A stretch of 64,000 bases of DNA from Hominimerdicola alba (GCF_900109655.1 NZ_FOAT01000007.1:97686-161685); one strand, 5' to 3'. Counted from the first letter of the stretch, positions 43,572 through 52,473 are shown. Notes: generated from the sequence alone by a model not told the origin. Numbers and translations are program-made.

Positions 43572-45866
43572 TCACACTTCCGAAAGGTCGGGGGCGAAAA
43601 TAACAGGTGTGCCGTTTTTGATATCCAAACGCAGATTCTTCCCGCAGCCCGAAAGTATATTATCACAGAGGATATCCTCTGCTTCCTGCTCGGCGAAGCG
43701 GCGGATATCTCTTGCAGAGCCGCCAGATGAAAGACATTTTTCGGCGGCGTAGGCTTCACATTCGGGGGATATCTCAAGCTCATAGCCCAGATTAGCGGCG
43801 CGTGCTGATAGCTTTGCAAGTTCACGGCGGGCGATACCGCAAAGGGTCTCTCTGCCCAGAGGCTCAAAGACGATAATGCCGTCCATACGGTTTATAAGCT
43901 CGGGGGAAAGCACCTTTTTCACCGCCTGCTCGATATCCCGCCGGAAGCTTTCACCGCCGCGGCTGAAAAATCCCGCGTGCCTGCTTTCTGCCAGTTCTGC
44001 CGCGCCTGCGTTGGTGGTGAGTATCACCGTGAGTTCGGATAATTCGGCGGTTCTGCCTGCGCTGTCGGTGATGACACCCTCTTCAAGCATTTGCAGTAGC
44101 ACCCCGAAAATATCCCTGTGGGCTTTCTCTATCTCGTCAAAAAGAAGTACACCGCATGGGTGTCGGCGGATAAGCTCAACCAGCCTGCCGCCGTCCTCGT
44201 AGCCCACATAGCCCGCAGGCGCACCTATCAGCTTGGCGACACTGTGGGGTTCCATATACTCGCTCATGTCAAGGCGGATAAGGCTTTCCCTGCCGCATAT
44301 CAGATTTGAAAGTTCCCGCGCAAGAAGAGTTTTTCCCACGCCCGCCGCGCCTGCGAAAACAAAGCTGCCCACAGGTCTGCCGCCCCTGCCAAGACCAAGC
44401 CTGCGCCGCCTTATTGCCCGCGATACCGCCGCTACTGCCCGCTCCTGACCTATGACCGCTTCACCAAGCTGTTCTTCAAGGTGCCTGAGAGTTTCACGCT
44501 CGTCTGTATCGGCGGCGGTGCATTTCATCCCTGTGCATCGGCTGACGGTCTGCTCAACTATGCCGCGTGTGAGGACTGTCCGCCTGCGGGCATTGGAGAT
44601 AGCATCAAGATATCCGCTCCTGTCAATCTCACCCGCCAGATACTTTTCAAAGGCGCGTTCGGGTATCTTCTTAGTCCCCGCTTCAAGCTTTGCCGCACTG
44701 CACGCTCCGTCAAGAAGCTCCACCGCCTTATCGGGGAAATGCTTATGCTTCATATACCGCCCGCTGAGTTCCACCGCACAGCGGCATATCTCGGGGGATA
44801 TGGTCACATCGTGGAAGTCCTCCAGCCTGCCTTTCAGCCCCAGCAGCATGGTGTATGCCGAATCTTCATCGGGCTCGCAGATATCAACGCGGCAGAAACG
44901 CCTGTCCATAGCCCCGTCTTTTTCGATGGTGCGGCGGTATTCCTCGGAGGTGGTGGCACCTATCACCTGTATCCTGCCGCGTGCAAGGTCGGGTTTGAGG
45001 ATATTCGCCGCGTCGATGGCGCCCTCAGCCGCACCCGCCCCCATGATGTTGTGAAGCTCATCTATAAAAAGTATGACGTTCCCCGCCTGTGCGGCTTCAT
45101 CGATGCAGGCTTTAAGGCGTTCCTCAAAATCCCCGCGGTACTTCGCACCAGCCAGCAGAAGAGTTATATCCAGTGCGAATATCCGCTTATCCGCCAGCTG
45201 AGATGGCACGCTCCCCGACACTATCTTCACCGCAAGACCCTCGGCAAGGGCAGTCTTGCCAACGCCTGCTTCACCCACAAGACAGGGATCGTTCTTTCGG
45301 CGGCGGCAGAGTATCTCCATCATAAGGCGCATTTCTTCATCCCGCCCTATGATAGGGTCAAAACCCATACATACAGCAGGGTCGGTGAGTTCGGTGCCGT
45401 AGCGTGAAAGTGTTTTCAGCCGCGGATAGTTCCTGCGCAGGACATCACTGCGGGTGCTTGTGAAGCTTTCGGAAGCTATCCTGCGCTCATCAGCCCGAAG
45501 CCTGCGGAGTATCTGCACAGCACAGGAATTTCCGCAGCGCAGAAGCCCCGAAAGTATATGCTCGCTGCCCACGCTTTTTCCGCCGAAATTTTCGGCAGTT
45601 TCCAAAGCGGCACAGATGTTGGCTGTCTTGGCAGTTTCAGGGGTCATGCAGGGCGTGCCCCTGCCGATGAGTTCATCTATCTCGCCGCTGACACCCTCGT
45701 ATGTCACACCATACCGCCTGAGTACAGCCTCAGCCGCACCACCGCAGCAGGTCAAAGCAAGCAGAAGATGTTCGCTCCCGAGGTAGGTATGTCCCCTCTC
45801 CCCTGCAAGCACCGCCGCCCTGCGCAGGACTTCTCTTGCTGTTTCCGTATAATTCTCATAGCTCAT
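43572..45866 (-). CDS. ClpA/ClpC-like AAA+ unfoldase
   Basis: ATG 45866 after GCGGAGGTGTTTTGC; the longer frame to 45983 lacks a ribosome site. 764 residues. A Clp N-domain ([33 protein letters not shown] and a second repeat [11 protein letters not shown]), AAA1 with [17 protein letters not shown] (about 198-205), [15 protein letters not shown] and [13 protein letters not shown], then AAA2 with [47 protein letters not shown] and [12 protein letters not shown]. The segment between the AAA domains is short, without the long M-domain coiled coil of ClpC or ClpB. It would unfold proteins for ClpP or disaggregate them. It lies between parS and the spore gene cluster, apparently monocistronic. Confidence 0.88.
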   Translation of the reverse strand: MSYENYTETAREVLRRAAVLAGERGHTYLGSEHLLLALTCCGGAAEAVLRRYGVTYEGVSGEIDELIGRGTPCMTPETAKTANICAALETAENFGGKSVGSEHILSGLLRCGNSCAVQILRRLRADERRIASESFTSTRSDVLRRNYPRLKTLSRYGTELTDPAVCMGFDPIIGRDEEMRLMMEILCRRRKNDPCLVGEAGVGKTALAEGLAVKIVSGSVPSQLADKRIFALDITLLLAGAKYRGDFEERLKACIDEAAQAGNVILFIDELHNIMGAGAAEGAIDAANILKPDLARGRIQVIGATTSEEYRRTIEKDGAMDRRFCRVDICEPDEDSAYTMLLGLKGRLEDFHDVTISPEICRCAVELSGRYMKHKHFPDKAVELLDGACSAAKLEAGTKKIPERAFEKYLAGEIDRSGYLDAISNARRRTVLTRGIVEQTVSRCTGMKCTAADTDERETLRHLEEQLGEAVIGQERAVAAVSRAIRRRRLGLGRGGRPVGSFVFAGAAGVGKTLLARELSNLICGRESLIRLDMSEYMEPHSVAKLIGAPAGYVGYEDGGRLVELIRRHPCGVLLFDEIEKAHRDIFGVLLQMLEEGVITDSAGRTAELSELTVILTTNAGAAELAESRHAGFFSRGGESFRRDIEQAVKKVLSPELINRMDGIIVFEPLGRETLCGIARRELAKLSARAANLGYELEISPECEAYAAEKCLSSGGSARDIRRFAEQEAEDILCDNILSGCGKNLRLDIKNGTPVIFAPDLSEV

Positions 45867-46003
45867 GCAAAACACCTCCGCTGAAAGTATAGGCTTATAA
45901 GATAAAAGTATTCGGGAGACGGGGAAATATGACTGGCGGAAACAAACTTGCGGGGAATGACAAGGAAGGGAGCTTTGGGTCAAGAGTTAAACAATAGCAA
46001 ACA

Positions 46004-46184
46004 AGCGTAAAACTGCCAAAGAGACAAAGCTCTCCGCAAGCCTCGCGCTTTAATTCGCACACTACTTTGTTGTGCTTACCTCGCTTAGTCTGCGTCATAG
46101 CTTCCCACGCTTACCGCCTTGCTATCCCCAGCACAGCCAACCCGCGCCCCCTGCCATGAATTATGAATTGTGAATTATGAATTG
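46004..46184. repeat. Repeat B, copy 2 with left extension
   Basis: 46092-46184 matches repeat B (GCGTCATAG, GCTATCCCCAGCACAGC, CCCTGCCATGAATTATGAAT). The left extension 46004-46091 resembles part of the 43.1-kb intergenic region. The element fills most of the gap between the Clp gene and the small Cys-rich gene; I see no gene from 45867 to 46269. Confidence 0.75.
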
Positions 46185-46269
46185 AACAGCAGTAACCTTT
46201 TTTCATCCCCCGCATAATATGTACCATAAGGCTCACGGAGCCTTAAATAAATCACAAAGGAGAAATACT

Positions 46270-46398
46270 ATGAATTTCGGAAATAACAACTGCTTCTGGA
46301 TCATTATCCTTATCCTCATCATCTTTATGGCAGGCTGCGGCAATAACGACTGCGGATGTGGCTGCGGATGCGGTAACAACGGCGGCTGCGGCTGCTGA
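46270..46398 (+). CDS. 42-residue Cys/Gly-rich membrane miniprotein (putative spore-envelope peptide)
   Basis: ATG 46270 has an excellent AAAGGAGA site six bases upstream. The product starts MNFGNNNCFW, has one hydrophobic helix IIILILIIFMAG (about 11-22) and ends in a tail of alternating Cys and Gly (DCGCGCGCGNNGGCGC); eight cysteines in total. A strong terminator follows at once, supporting a true transcript. It converges on spoIVA. Small one-helix peptides such as SpoVM and YjcZ work in spore coat assembly, so a spore role is inferred. A SigG-like CATAATA (46213-46219) lies upstream, but its -35 is poor. Confidence 0.75.
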   Translation: MNFGNNNCFWIIILILIIFMAGCGNNDCGCGCGCGNNGGCGC

Positions 46399-46416
46399 TA
46401 TCCCGGCATGAGAAAT

Positions 46417-46452
46417 GGGGACAGCTGTACTGCTCGGCTGTCCCCGCTTTTT
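46417..46452 (+). terminator. Intrinsic terminator of the miniprotein gene
   Basis: GGGGACAGC (46417-46425) pairs perfectly with GCTGTCCCC (46437-46445), followed by GCTTTTT. Confidence 0.85.
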
Positions 46453-46453
46453 A

Positions 46454-47929
46454 TTATAGGATAAGGCATATCAGCCCTGAACAGCCCTCGTTTATCATGC
46501 GCTCGACTGTTTCTTTAAGGCGCATACGTGCATCATCGGGAAGCTTTGAAAGCTTGGTGTGAAGCCCCTCGCTGACAAGTTCATGCAGTGATTTGCCGAA
46601 GATGTTGGAACTCCATATCTTGTCGGGGTCTTTCTCGAAATCGCTCATCATGTACATAACAAGCTCCTCGGACTGTTTTTCGGAGCCTACTATGGGGGCG
46701 ACCTCGGTGTTTATCTCGGTGCGCAGCAGATGTATGGCGGGTGCCTTGGCTTTCAGGCGTATGCCGTATTTGCCGCCCTGACGGATTATCTCGGGCTCTT
46801 CCATGGTGAGTTCATCGGGTTCGGGCATAACTATGCCGTAGCCTGTGCGCTCCATTTGGGATATGGCGTCCTTGTATTTGGCGAAACGCTTGCGTATCTC
46901 CACAAGCTCCAGTATTCGTGGCAGAAGTTCGTTCTCGCCGTTGATCTCCAGACCTGTGGCTTCGCCTATAACGCGGTAGAAAAGGTCGCTGTAAAGCTGT
47001 GCCGAGATAACCGCCGAGCCGCTGCCCGCATCGATATTCTTCACCCCGCAGTTTTCGATGTACTCACATTCTCCGATGGTATCGGCGCACACAGCTATCT
47101 GCCTGAGAGTTTCCACACCCTCTGCGGCTTCACGGATATGGGCGAAAACTGCTTCTTTCAGCCAGTGACCTTTGCCAAGGGTGTTTATCCACTCAGGCAT
47201 GGCTATGCCTATCTCGCGGACAGGGAAAGAGTACAGCACGTTTGCCATTATCCCGCGGATATCCTCTTCTTCAAGGTCGGTGCAGTTGACGGGCATAACG
47301 TCCGTTTCGTACTTCTTGCTAAGTTCTTCGCAAAGTCTGCGGGCTTCGGCACTGTGTGGGTCAGCGGTGTTCAGCAGTACCGCAAAAGGCTTGCCTGCGG
47401 CTTTCAGCTCGCTTATTACCCTTTCTTCCGCTTCCTCATACTCGTCGCGGGGGAGATCGGTGAAACTGCCGTCGGTAGTTATCACAAGACCTATGGTTGA
47501 ATGTTCGGTGATGACCTTGCGCGTGCCAACCTCAGCCGCCATATTGAAAGGTATCTCGGTATCGAACCAGGGTGTCATGACCATCCGCGGGGCTTCTTCC
47601 TCGATATAGCCCTGTGCTGAGGGTATTATGTAGCCCACGCAGTCAATCAGCCGCACATTGAAGCTTGCGCCGCCCTCAAGGGAGATGTTCACCGCTTCCT
47701 CGGGTATGAATTTCGGCTCGGTGGTCATTATGGTGCGCCCCCCTGCGGACTGTGGAAGTTCGTCCTGCGCCCTTTCGCGGCGGTACTCACTGCCGATGTT
47801 GGGTATCACCAGCTTTTCCATGAACTGTTTTATGAATGTGGACTTGCCTGTTCTCACAGGTCCTGCCACCCCTATGTAGATATCCCCACCTGTTCTGCGG
47901 GCTATGTCCGTGTATATGTCCCTGCTCAA
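46454..47929 (-). CDS. spoIVA: Stage IV sporulation protein A (spore coat ATPase)
   Basis: The start is TTG 47929 behind AAGGGGGCAAATGAA; the family N-terminus (IYTDIARRTGGDIYIGVAGPVRTGKSTFIKQFME) begins right there. 491 residues. The Walker A GPVRTGKST, the region RAQDELPQSAGGRTIMTTEPKFIP, RLIDCVGY, GTRKVITEHSTIGLVITTDGS and the C-terminal INEGCSGLICLIL are diagnostic. SpoIVA polymerises on the forespore surface with ATP hydrolysis and is the basement layer of the coat, anchored by SpoVM. It follows the DUF3794/LysM gene by 13 bases, so both should be expressed in the mother cell. Confidence 0.97.
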   Translation of the reverse strand: MSRDIYTDIARRTGGDIYIGVAGPVRTGKSTFIKQFMEKLVIPNIGSEYRRERAQDELPQSAGGRTIMTTEPKFIPEEAVNISLEGGASFNVRLIDCVGYIIPSAQGYIEEEAPRMVMTPWFDTEIPFNMAAEVGTRKVITEHSTIGLVITTDGSFTDLPRDEYEEAEERVISELKAAGKPFAVLLNTADPHSAEARRLCEELSKKYETDVMPVNCTDLEEEDIRGIMANVLYSFPVREIGIAMPEWINTLGKGHWLKEAVFAHIREAAEGVETLRQIAVCADTIGECEYIENCGVKNIDAGSGSAVISAQLYSDLFYRVIGEATGLEINGENELLPRILELVEIRKRFAKYKDAISQMERTGYGIVMPEPDELTMEEPEIIRQGGKYGIRLKAKAPAIHLLRTEINTEVAPIVGSEKQSEELVMYMMSDFEKDPDKIWSSNIFGKSLHELVSEGLHTKLSKLPDDARMRLKETVERMINEGCSGLICLIL

Positions 47930-47942
47930 TTCATTTGCCCCC

Positions 47943-49490
47943 TTATCCTCTTATGACTATCATTCTGCCGCCGTCAATGCTGTCAGCGCCCTCGGGAAGA
48001 CTGTTGTCTTCCATGATGGCTTCAACAGTAGTACGACAGCGCTTGGCTATATCCCAGATATCCTCGTTTGTACCGCATCTGCAAAGCCTCAGCGCACAGC
48101 CGCTGTCACGCCGGGCAGGCTTTTCCTTATCAAGCGTAACACTGCCCACCAGCTTAGTGCCCGAGCCGCTGAAAAGCTTATATACTATGCGGATATCCGT
48201 CCTGACTTTGATACTGCCGCCATCTCCAAGATAGTAGGAACAGCCAGCTGTTTCGGCATAGGCTTCAAGAGTGCAGTCGGTACAGCCCTCGGGGAAAGCG
48301 ACTTCGGCTTCGTAGGGGCTCTGACCCTCGATGCAGAAAAGTCCACCCTCGCTGCCTTCGCCCATGACAGAGCAGGTAACACTGCCCGATATACGGAAAG
48401 TGCCGTTTTCAGCCCTTACAGCTGGTCGGGTACAATAAGCATAGTGGTCGTATACCGCGCCCACAGTGCCATCGGGGGCGGTGAGGGTACATTCAGATGT
48501 GCAGGAGAGTTTCTGCTCGCCGCCGCTGTCAGCTGATATCTCAACCATGTCATCGGGCTGACAATCGTATTCGGTGGAATAAACATCCGTGACACCAACA
48601 CCTGTGCCAAGCTTTTCGGCAGTGCAGAAAACATTCAGGTCGAGTTCCCACTCCACCGTCTTTTCTTCACCGCTGCCCGCCGCCAGACCACAGCCCGCAG
48701 GAGTTACTCTTACACTGACAGTGTAGCTATCGTCCAGCCCATCCATATCTATTATGCGGCTGAAAGGCAGGGTAAAGCGGAGATTCTGCACGCAGTCCGC
48801 ACCGGTTTTATCTATGCAGGCACAGAGGGCTTCAAGCTCGGCTTCGCCCTTTACCGCCAGCTTTCCCGCAACAATGCGCTGTTCCGTCCTTGTGACCGTA
48901 CAGCCTGTGCGCAGTACTGTTCCAATGGCGGGCTTGTCATCAGGCAGAGCGGTCTGCTGGATGACGGTTATGCGCTTGGATGCAGAAAGCCTTTTAACAG
49001 GGTAAGTGACGGTCTGCCTGCGCAGCTGTATGCCGCAGCCCGAACCACCTGTTATGACTGTCTTTTCGCGGCGGCAGCTGACTTTGACAGCGGCGCACAC
49101 CGTCCCGCGGACATCTATCCGCCTGCTGCCCTTTGCCCTGCATGACAACCCTCGGCAGGCAAGGTCTATCATCACCTCGGGAGAACTGCAGTCCCCCTCG
49201 ATATCTATGGTACGGCTGAGTTCCGCATTCTGCTCGATACAGTTTATGCGCCTGCTTCCCTCGGTAAGGTACAGCACTTTCACCGCCACCGTGATATCAA
49301 AGGTCAGCCGACCGCCGCTGATGCTCTGGGATGTCAGCTGAGGTTCAGCCGTACACCTTAGTATGCGGAAAACATCGGGGTAGTAGTCTGGCAGGACAAT
49401 GTCCCGCTCCAGCGGAAGTTCCTCGGTGCAGTCCAGTGCTTTTTCCGTCACGCAGACAGTATCCGTGGTTAGTCTGAGTTCATCGTTCAT
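47943..49490 (-). CDS. DUF3794 (SPOCS) and LysM domain sporulation protein
   Basis: ATG 49490 after AGGAGGAAACATAC; the frame upstream to 49679 is not coding. 515 residues, no signal peptide. The N-terminal VCVTEKALDCTEELPLERDIVLPDYYPDVFRILRC and repeated beta-rich modules of about 90-130 residues fit DUF3794/SPOCS domains. The last 50 residues are a LysM domain (LCRCGTNEDIWDIAKRCRTTVEAIMEDNSL, RMIVIRG). Such proteins occur only in endospore formers and are thought to work in spore envelope assembly, LysM binding cortex peptidoglycan. Likely co-transcribed with spoIVA from a SigE-like promoter. Confidence 0.88.
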   Translation of the reverse strand: MNDELRLTTDTVCVTEKALDCTEELPLERDIVLPDYYPDVFRILRCTAEPQLTSQSISGGRLTFDITVAVKVLYLTEGSRRINCIEQNAELSRTIDIEGDCSSPEVMIDLACRGLSCRAKGSRRIDVRGTVCAAVKVSCRREKTVITGGSGCGIQLRRQTVTYPVKRLSASKRITVIQQTALPDDKPAIGTVLRTGCTVTRTEQRIVAGKLAVKGEAELEALCACIDKTGADCVQNLRFTLPFSRIIDMDGLDDSYTVSVRVTPAGCGLAAGSGEEKTVEWELDLNVFCTAEKLGTGVGVTDVYSTEYDCQPDDMVEISADSGGEQKLSCTSECTLTAPDGTVGAVYDHYAYCTRPAVRAENGTFRISGSVTCSVMGEGSEGGLFCIEGQSPYEAEVAFPEGCTDCTLEAYAETAGCSYYLGDGGSIKVRTDIRIVYKLFSGSGTKLVGSVTLDKEKPARRDSGCALRLCRCGTNEDIWDIAKRCRTTVEAIMEDNSLPEGADSIDGGRMIVIRG

Positions 49491-49532
49491 GTATGTTTCC
49501 TCCTGTTTCTCGGATAGCCTTTTGCTATAAAC

Positions 49533-49561
49533 ATGATATGCCAGACTTTGCAGGTTTATTC
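49533..49561 (-). promoter_or_regulatory. Possible SigE promoter of the spoIVA operon
   Basis: On the complement GAATAAA (49555-49561), 14 bases, CATATCAT (49533-49540). This fits the SigE pattern KMATATT-N14-CATACAHT at most positions. SigE drives spoIVA in Bacillus subtilis, so the context agrees. Confidence 0.45.
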
Positions 49562-49578
49562 CCCTTTGCAGATACAGC

Positions 49579-49607
49579 TTTACTTTCGGCTGAAAATGTG
49601 GTATGAT
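49579..49607 (+). promoter_or_regulatory. Promoter of the metallo-hydrolase gene
   Basis: TTTACT (49579-49584), 17 bases, TATGAT (49602-49607), about 95 bases before ATG 49703. Confidence 0.5.
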
Positions 49608-49702
49608 ACTAAAAAGTATTTTCGTCCCGCTGACGCATAATGATGTGTATATTAATTCAATGGAAGAAAACATCACCATAAAACATTTACGGAGGTGGCG
49701 CT

Positions 49703-50404
49703 ATGCTGAAATTTCTTGGCAGAGGTTCGGCTTTTCATACAGATAACAACTGCGCGTTTTTTATGCACGAGGGCAGGCTTGTTATGCTGGACTGCCCCAT
49801 GTCGGCTTTCCACAAAATGCGAAAGACAGGTGCTGAAACGCTGGCGGGGTGCAGACCCGAAAATATCACCGTGCTTATAACTCACACTCATTCCGACCAT
49901 ATAGGCGGGCTGGGTATGCTGGTGCATTTCAGCTATTTTGTGTGGCATATCCCAGTGGTGATAGTGGCGGCTAATGACGAGATAAGGCAGGATATCCGCT
50001 TTGTGCTTGAAAGGCTGGACGGCTGTGAAAGCTCTGCATATACTATCATCTCTCCCGACGGCACGGGCTTCACGCCAATAGCTGTGCATCACGCTATCCC
50101 TCTTGAAGGCAGGTGCTTCGGGTGGAGTTTTGATATAGACGGACAGCGTGTAGTCTTCACGGGTGATACCTGTTCCCTTGAACCTTTCATGCCATATCTC
50201 ACCGATGGCGCGTACCTTTACACAGAGGTGTCGGCTTATAACTCGCCTGTGCATCTGCATATAGATAAGCTTCTAGCACTTATGCCCGAAATGAAAAGCA
50301 GGAACATCAAGGTGTTCATAATGCATCTTGACGATGAAAAAGCCCTATGTTCAGCCGCCGAGGAGATAGGCGCTGTGCCTGCGCCCCTTTATGTTCAGTT
50401 GTGA
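49703..50404 (+). CDS. Metallo-beta-lactamase-fold hydrolase (RNase Z/YycJ-like)
   Basis: 233 residues, ATG 49703 after ACGGAGGTGGCGCT. It starts MLKFLGRGSAFHTDNNCAFF, as in short RNase Z-like enzymes, and has LITHTHSDHIGGLGML (the HxHxDH metal motif), AVHHAIPLEGRCFGWSFDIDGQRVVFTGDT and KVFIMHLDDE. Cytoplasmic. The substrate is probably a phosphodiester (RNA, DNA or small molecule), but it lacks the exosite arm of true RNase Z. Single-gene transcript; the riboswitch promoter follows its stop. Confidence 0.82.
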   Translation: MLKFLGRGSAFHTDNNCAFFMHEGRLVMLDCPMSAFHKMRKTGAETLAGCRPENITVLITHTHSDHIGGLGMLVHFSYFVWHIPVVIVAANDEIRQDIRFVLERLDGCESSAYTIISPDGTGFTPIAVHHAIPLEGRCFGWSFDIDGQRVVFTGDTCSLEPFMPYLTDGAYLYTEVSAYNSPVHLHIDKLLALMPEMKSRNIKVFIMHLDDEKALCSAAEEIGAVPAPLYVQL

Positions 50405-50427
50405 CGTCGCAACCGAACATAAAACTG

Positions 50428-50456
50428 TTGCAATTCCGCTAAAAATATGTTATACT
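50428..50456 (+). promoter_or_regulatory. Promoter of the riboswitch-CDF transcript
   Basis: TTGCAA (50428-50433), 17 bases, TATACT (50451-50456). Expected start near 50463, immediately before the aptamer. Confidence 0.7.
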
Positions 50457-50469
50457 GAACATCAGAAAA

Positions 50470-50620
50470 GTTACGGCGGGACAGGCATAATATCTGCCCG
50501 CCATGAATAATATATACCGAACAGACGGCAGTACCGCGTGCACTGTGCAGTCGGGCTGACAGGCAGCAGATGATGCATCTGCGGGACAAGATCGTTCCGC
50601 GGGTGTATTTTTATAGGGAG
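50470..50620 (+). ncRNA. NiCo (czcD) riboswitch with terminator
   Basis: The leader of the CDF metal-transporter gene contains the motifs CGGGACAGGCA (50477-50487), GTGCAGTCGGGCTGACAGGC (from 50545) and CAGATGATGCATCTGCGGGA (from 50566), which match the NiCo riboswitch core (AGGC.., GCAGNCGGGCUG, CAGAUG..CAUCUG, GGGACA). GCGGGAC (50581-50587) can pair with GTTCCGC (50594-50600), followed by GGTGTATTTTT: an intrinsic terminator that uses the 3' strand of the aptamer. Ni2+ or Co2+ binding should prevent the terminator and turn on the exporter. The exact P1/P2 pairing was not worked out. Confidence 0.8.
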
Positions 50621-50628
50621 ATGATATA

Positions 50629-51534
50629 ATGAGTGTTGAGATAATAAATACTGAAAACAAGCATGAAAAAGAGGCGATGAAAGTCTCGGTGGTGAGCATC
50701 ATCGTGAATATAGCCCTTTCACTGCTGAAACTACTGGCAGGCATACTTGCAAAGTCGGGGGCGATGATATCCGATGCTGTTCATTCTGCTTCGGACGTTT
50801 TCAGCACATTTGTGGTGATAATCGGCGTTAAGCTGGCAGGCAAACAGCCCGACAAGGAACACCCCTACGGTCACGAGCGAATGGAGTGCGTAGCTTCGGT
50901 GATACTGGCGGTGGTACTGGCGGGAACGGGTATCGGCATTGGTTACAAGGGTATTCAGAAGATAGCTGGAAGTCAGACAGAAAAACTTGTCGTACCCGGT
51001 GCACTGGCACTGGGGGCGGCGGTGATATCTGTTATAGCCAAGGAGCTGATGTTCCATTACACTAAGCGCACGGCGGTGAAGATAAATTCGGGGGCGCTGA
51101 TGGCTGATGCATGGCATCACCGTTCGGATGCGCTTTCGTCCATCGGTTCATTTGCGGGTATCCTTGGCGCGAGAATGGGTCTGCCTGTGCTTGACCCTCT
51201 GGCGAGCGTTATAATCTGCGTATTCATCGAAAAAGCGGCGCTTGAGATATTCATTGATGCTGTCAACAAGATGATAGACAAGTCATGCAGTGATGACACC
51301 CTCACCAAGATGCAGGAAGTTATCCTCGGCACTGAGGGCGTGCTGGGCATTGACGAGCTGAAAACAAGGCTTTTCGGTGCTAAGATATATGTTGAAGTCG
51401 AGATACGCATGGATCCCGCCAAGACCCTTGTGGAAGCCCATGACACAGCAGAAATGGTACACGATCAGATCGAAGAGACTTTCCCCGAAGTAAAGCATTG
51501 TATGGTACACGTTAACCCGGACATCTCGGAATAA
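50629..51534 (+). CDS. Cation diffusion facilitator (CzcD-type) metal exporter
   Basis: 301 residues, ATG 50629 after AGGGAGATGATATA. Six membrane helices with the metal-site residues in SDAVHSASDVFSTF (helix II) and DAWHHRSDALSSIGSF (helix V), then a cytoplasmic ferredoxin-like domain (VDGLLG-type EVILGTEGVLGIDELKTRLFGAKIYVEVEIRMDP, HDTAEMVHDQIEETFPEVKHCMVHVNP). It exchanges divalent cations for protons. The NiCo-type riboswitch upstream points to Co2+ and Ni2+ as regulatory ligands and probable cargo. The stop codon TAA is the first part of repeat B copy 3. Confidence 0.93.
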   Translation: MSVEIINTENKHEKEAMKVSVVSIIVNIALSLLKLLAGILAKSGAMISDAVHSASDVFSTFVVIIGVKLAGKQPDKEHPYGHERMECVASVILAVVLAGTGIGIGYKGIQKIAGSQTEKLVVPGALALGAAVISVIAKELMFHYTKRTAVKINSGALMADAWHHRSDALSSIGSFAGILGARMGLPVLDPLASVIICVFIEKAALEIFIDAVNKMIDKSCSDDTLTKMQEVILGTEGVLGIDELKTRLFGAKIYVEVEIRMDPAKTLVEAHDTAEMVHDQIEETFPEVKHCMVHVNPDISE

Positions 51535-51625
51535 TTCATAATTCACAATTCATAATTGTTGGCAGGGGCTCGGGTTTTGCTGTGCTTAGGATAGCATAGC
51601 TGTAAACGATGGGAAACTATGATGT
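51532..51625. repeat. Repeat B, copy 3 (inverted)
   Basis: Begins AATTCATAATTC, contains TTGGCAGGGGCTCGGGTTTT, GCTGTGCTTAGGATAGC and GAAACTATGATG: the reverse complement of repeat B copies 1 and 2 at most positions. Its first bases overlap the stop codon of the CDF gene. Confidence 0.8.
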
Positions 51626-51703
51626 GAACTGTGCTTTAAAGTTCAACAAAGCCATTATCTGACAACGCTATAATTCAAAAACAACATAAGGACGATAACG
51701 AAT

Positions 51704-52243
51704 ATGTCAAAGAAGAACAAAACGAAGGATCAGAAAATATCACCAAAGGACAAGAAACCATCTGTCATTTGGCTATTTGTCGCACTGCTCCTGTTTGTGC
51801 TTATGTCACTGTTCGGTGTGGTTATGATAAAAGGGTCTGTTGATGAGATATCATACAAAAAAGCCTGCACAGTTGAAACAACCGGTACTGTGGGAGAGGT
51901 CTCCGTTAAAAGTAAGAAAACAAGGGACAGTAAAGGTCGTCAGCACACCAGCTATACCTACACCGCAACTTATACTTATGAAATAGACGGAGAATCCATA
52001 AATGATACTCTTGTGTCATCTAACAAGCTGAAAGATGGTCAGACTGTCAAGGTCAGATATGACCCTGACGATCCCGCACATAAATATGTGAAGGGGCATG
52101 AGCAAGCCGGAAGTGTGGGTATGTTTATCTTGGGTATTGTCTGGGTCGGCATATTTCTTGTGATAATCTATGCTATTATACGGGCGATCATACATAAGTT
52201 ATTTAAAAAGAAAACTGATGTTACAGATAAGGATAATGTGTGA
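51704..52243 (+). CDS. DUF3592-domain membrane protein
   Basis: 179 residues, ATG 51704 after AAGGACGATAACGAAT. A Lys-rich N-terminus, a helix (VIWLFVALLLFVLMSLFGVVMI), an extracellular beta-domain (TTGTVGEVSVKSKKTRDSKG, YTATYTYEIDGESINDTLVSSNKLKDGQTVKVRYDPDDP) matching DUF3592, a second helix (VGMFILGIVWVGIFLVIIYAIIRAII) and a basic tail. Function unknown for the family. The gene is flanked by inverted pieces of repeat B (51532-51625 and 52452-52473). Confidence 0.82.
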   Translation: MSKKNKTKDQKISPKDKKPSVIWLFVALLLFVLMSLFGVVMIKGSVDEISYKKACTVETTGTVGEVSVKSKKTRDSKGRQHTSYTYTATYTYEIDGESINDTLVSSNKLKDGQTVKVRYDPDDPAHKYVKGHEQAGSVGMFILGIVWVGIFLVIIYAIIRAIIHKLFKKKTDVTDKDNV

Positions 52244-52308
52244 TCTTTTTGATTTGATCGTATACTGCGAACTCGATGACAGTAACTGCAATAATATCCG
52301 CTGATAGT

Positions 52309-52345
52309 TTGAGCGTATGCATTAGTTTGCATACGCTCGAATTTT
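52309..52345 (+). terminator. Intrinsic terminator after the DUF3592 gene
   Basis: GAGCGTATGCA (52311-52321) pairs perfectly with TGCATACGCTC (52328-52338), followed by GAATTTT. Confidence 0.75.
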
Positions 52346-52451
52346 AGTTAGCGGTGACTGCATCGACCGCGTGCCTTTTGGCAGGGCGTATATTACCATG
52401 TTCTATTGACAGCACTATTAACGCATCGCTTTTGCGGCTTGAGCTGAGGGC

Positions 52452-52473
52452 TCTGCCAACAATTATGAATTGC
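52452..52473. repeat. Repeat B end fragment, copy 4
   Basis: TCTGCCAACAATTATGAATT matches the right end of repeat B, in the same orientation as copies 1 and 2 and inverted to copy 3. The rest of 52346-52640 is AT-rich with no gene. Confidence 0.65.
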
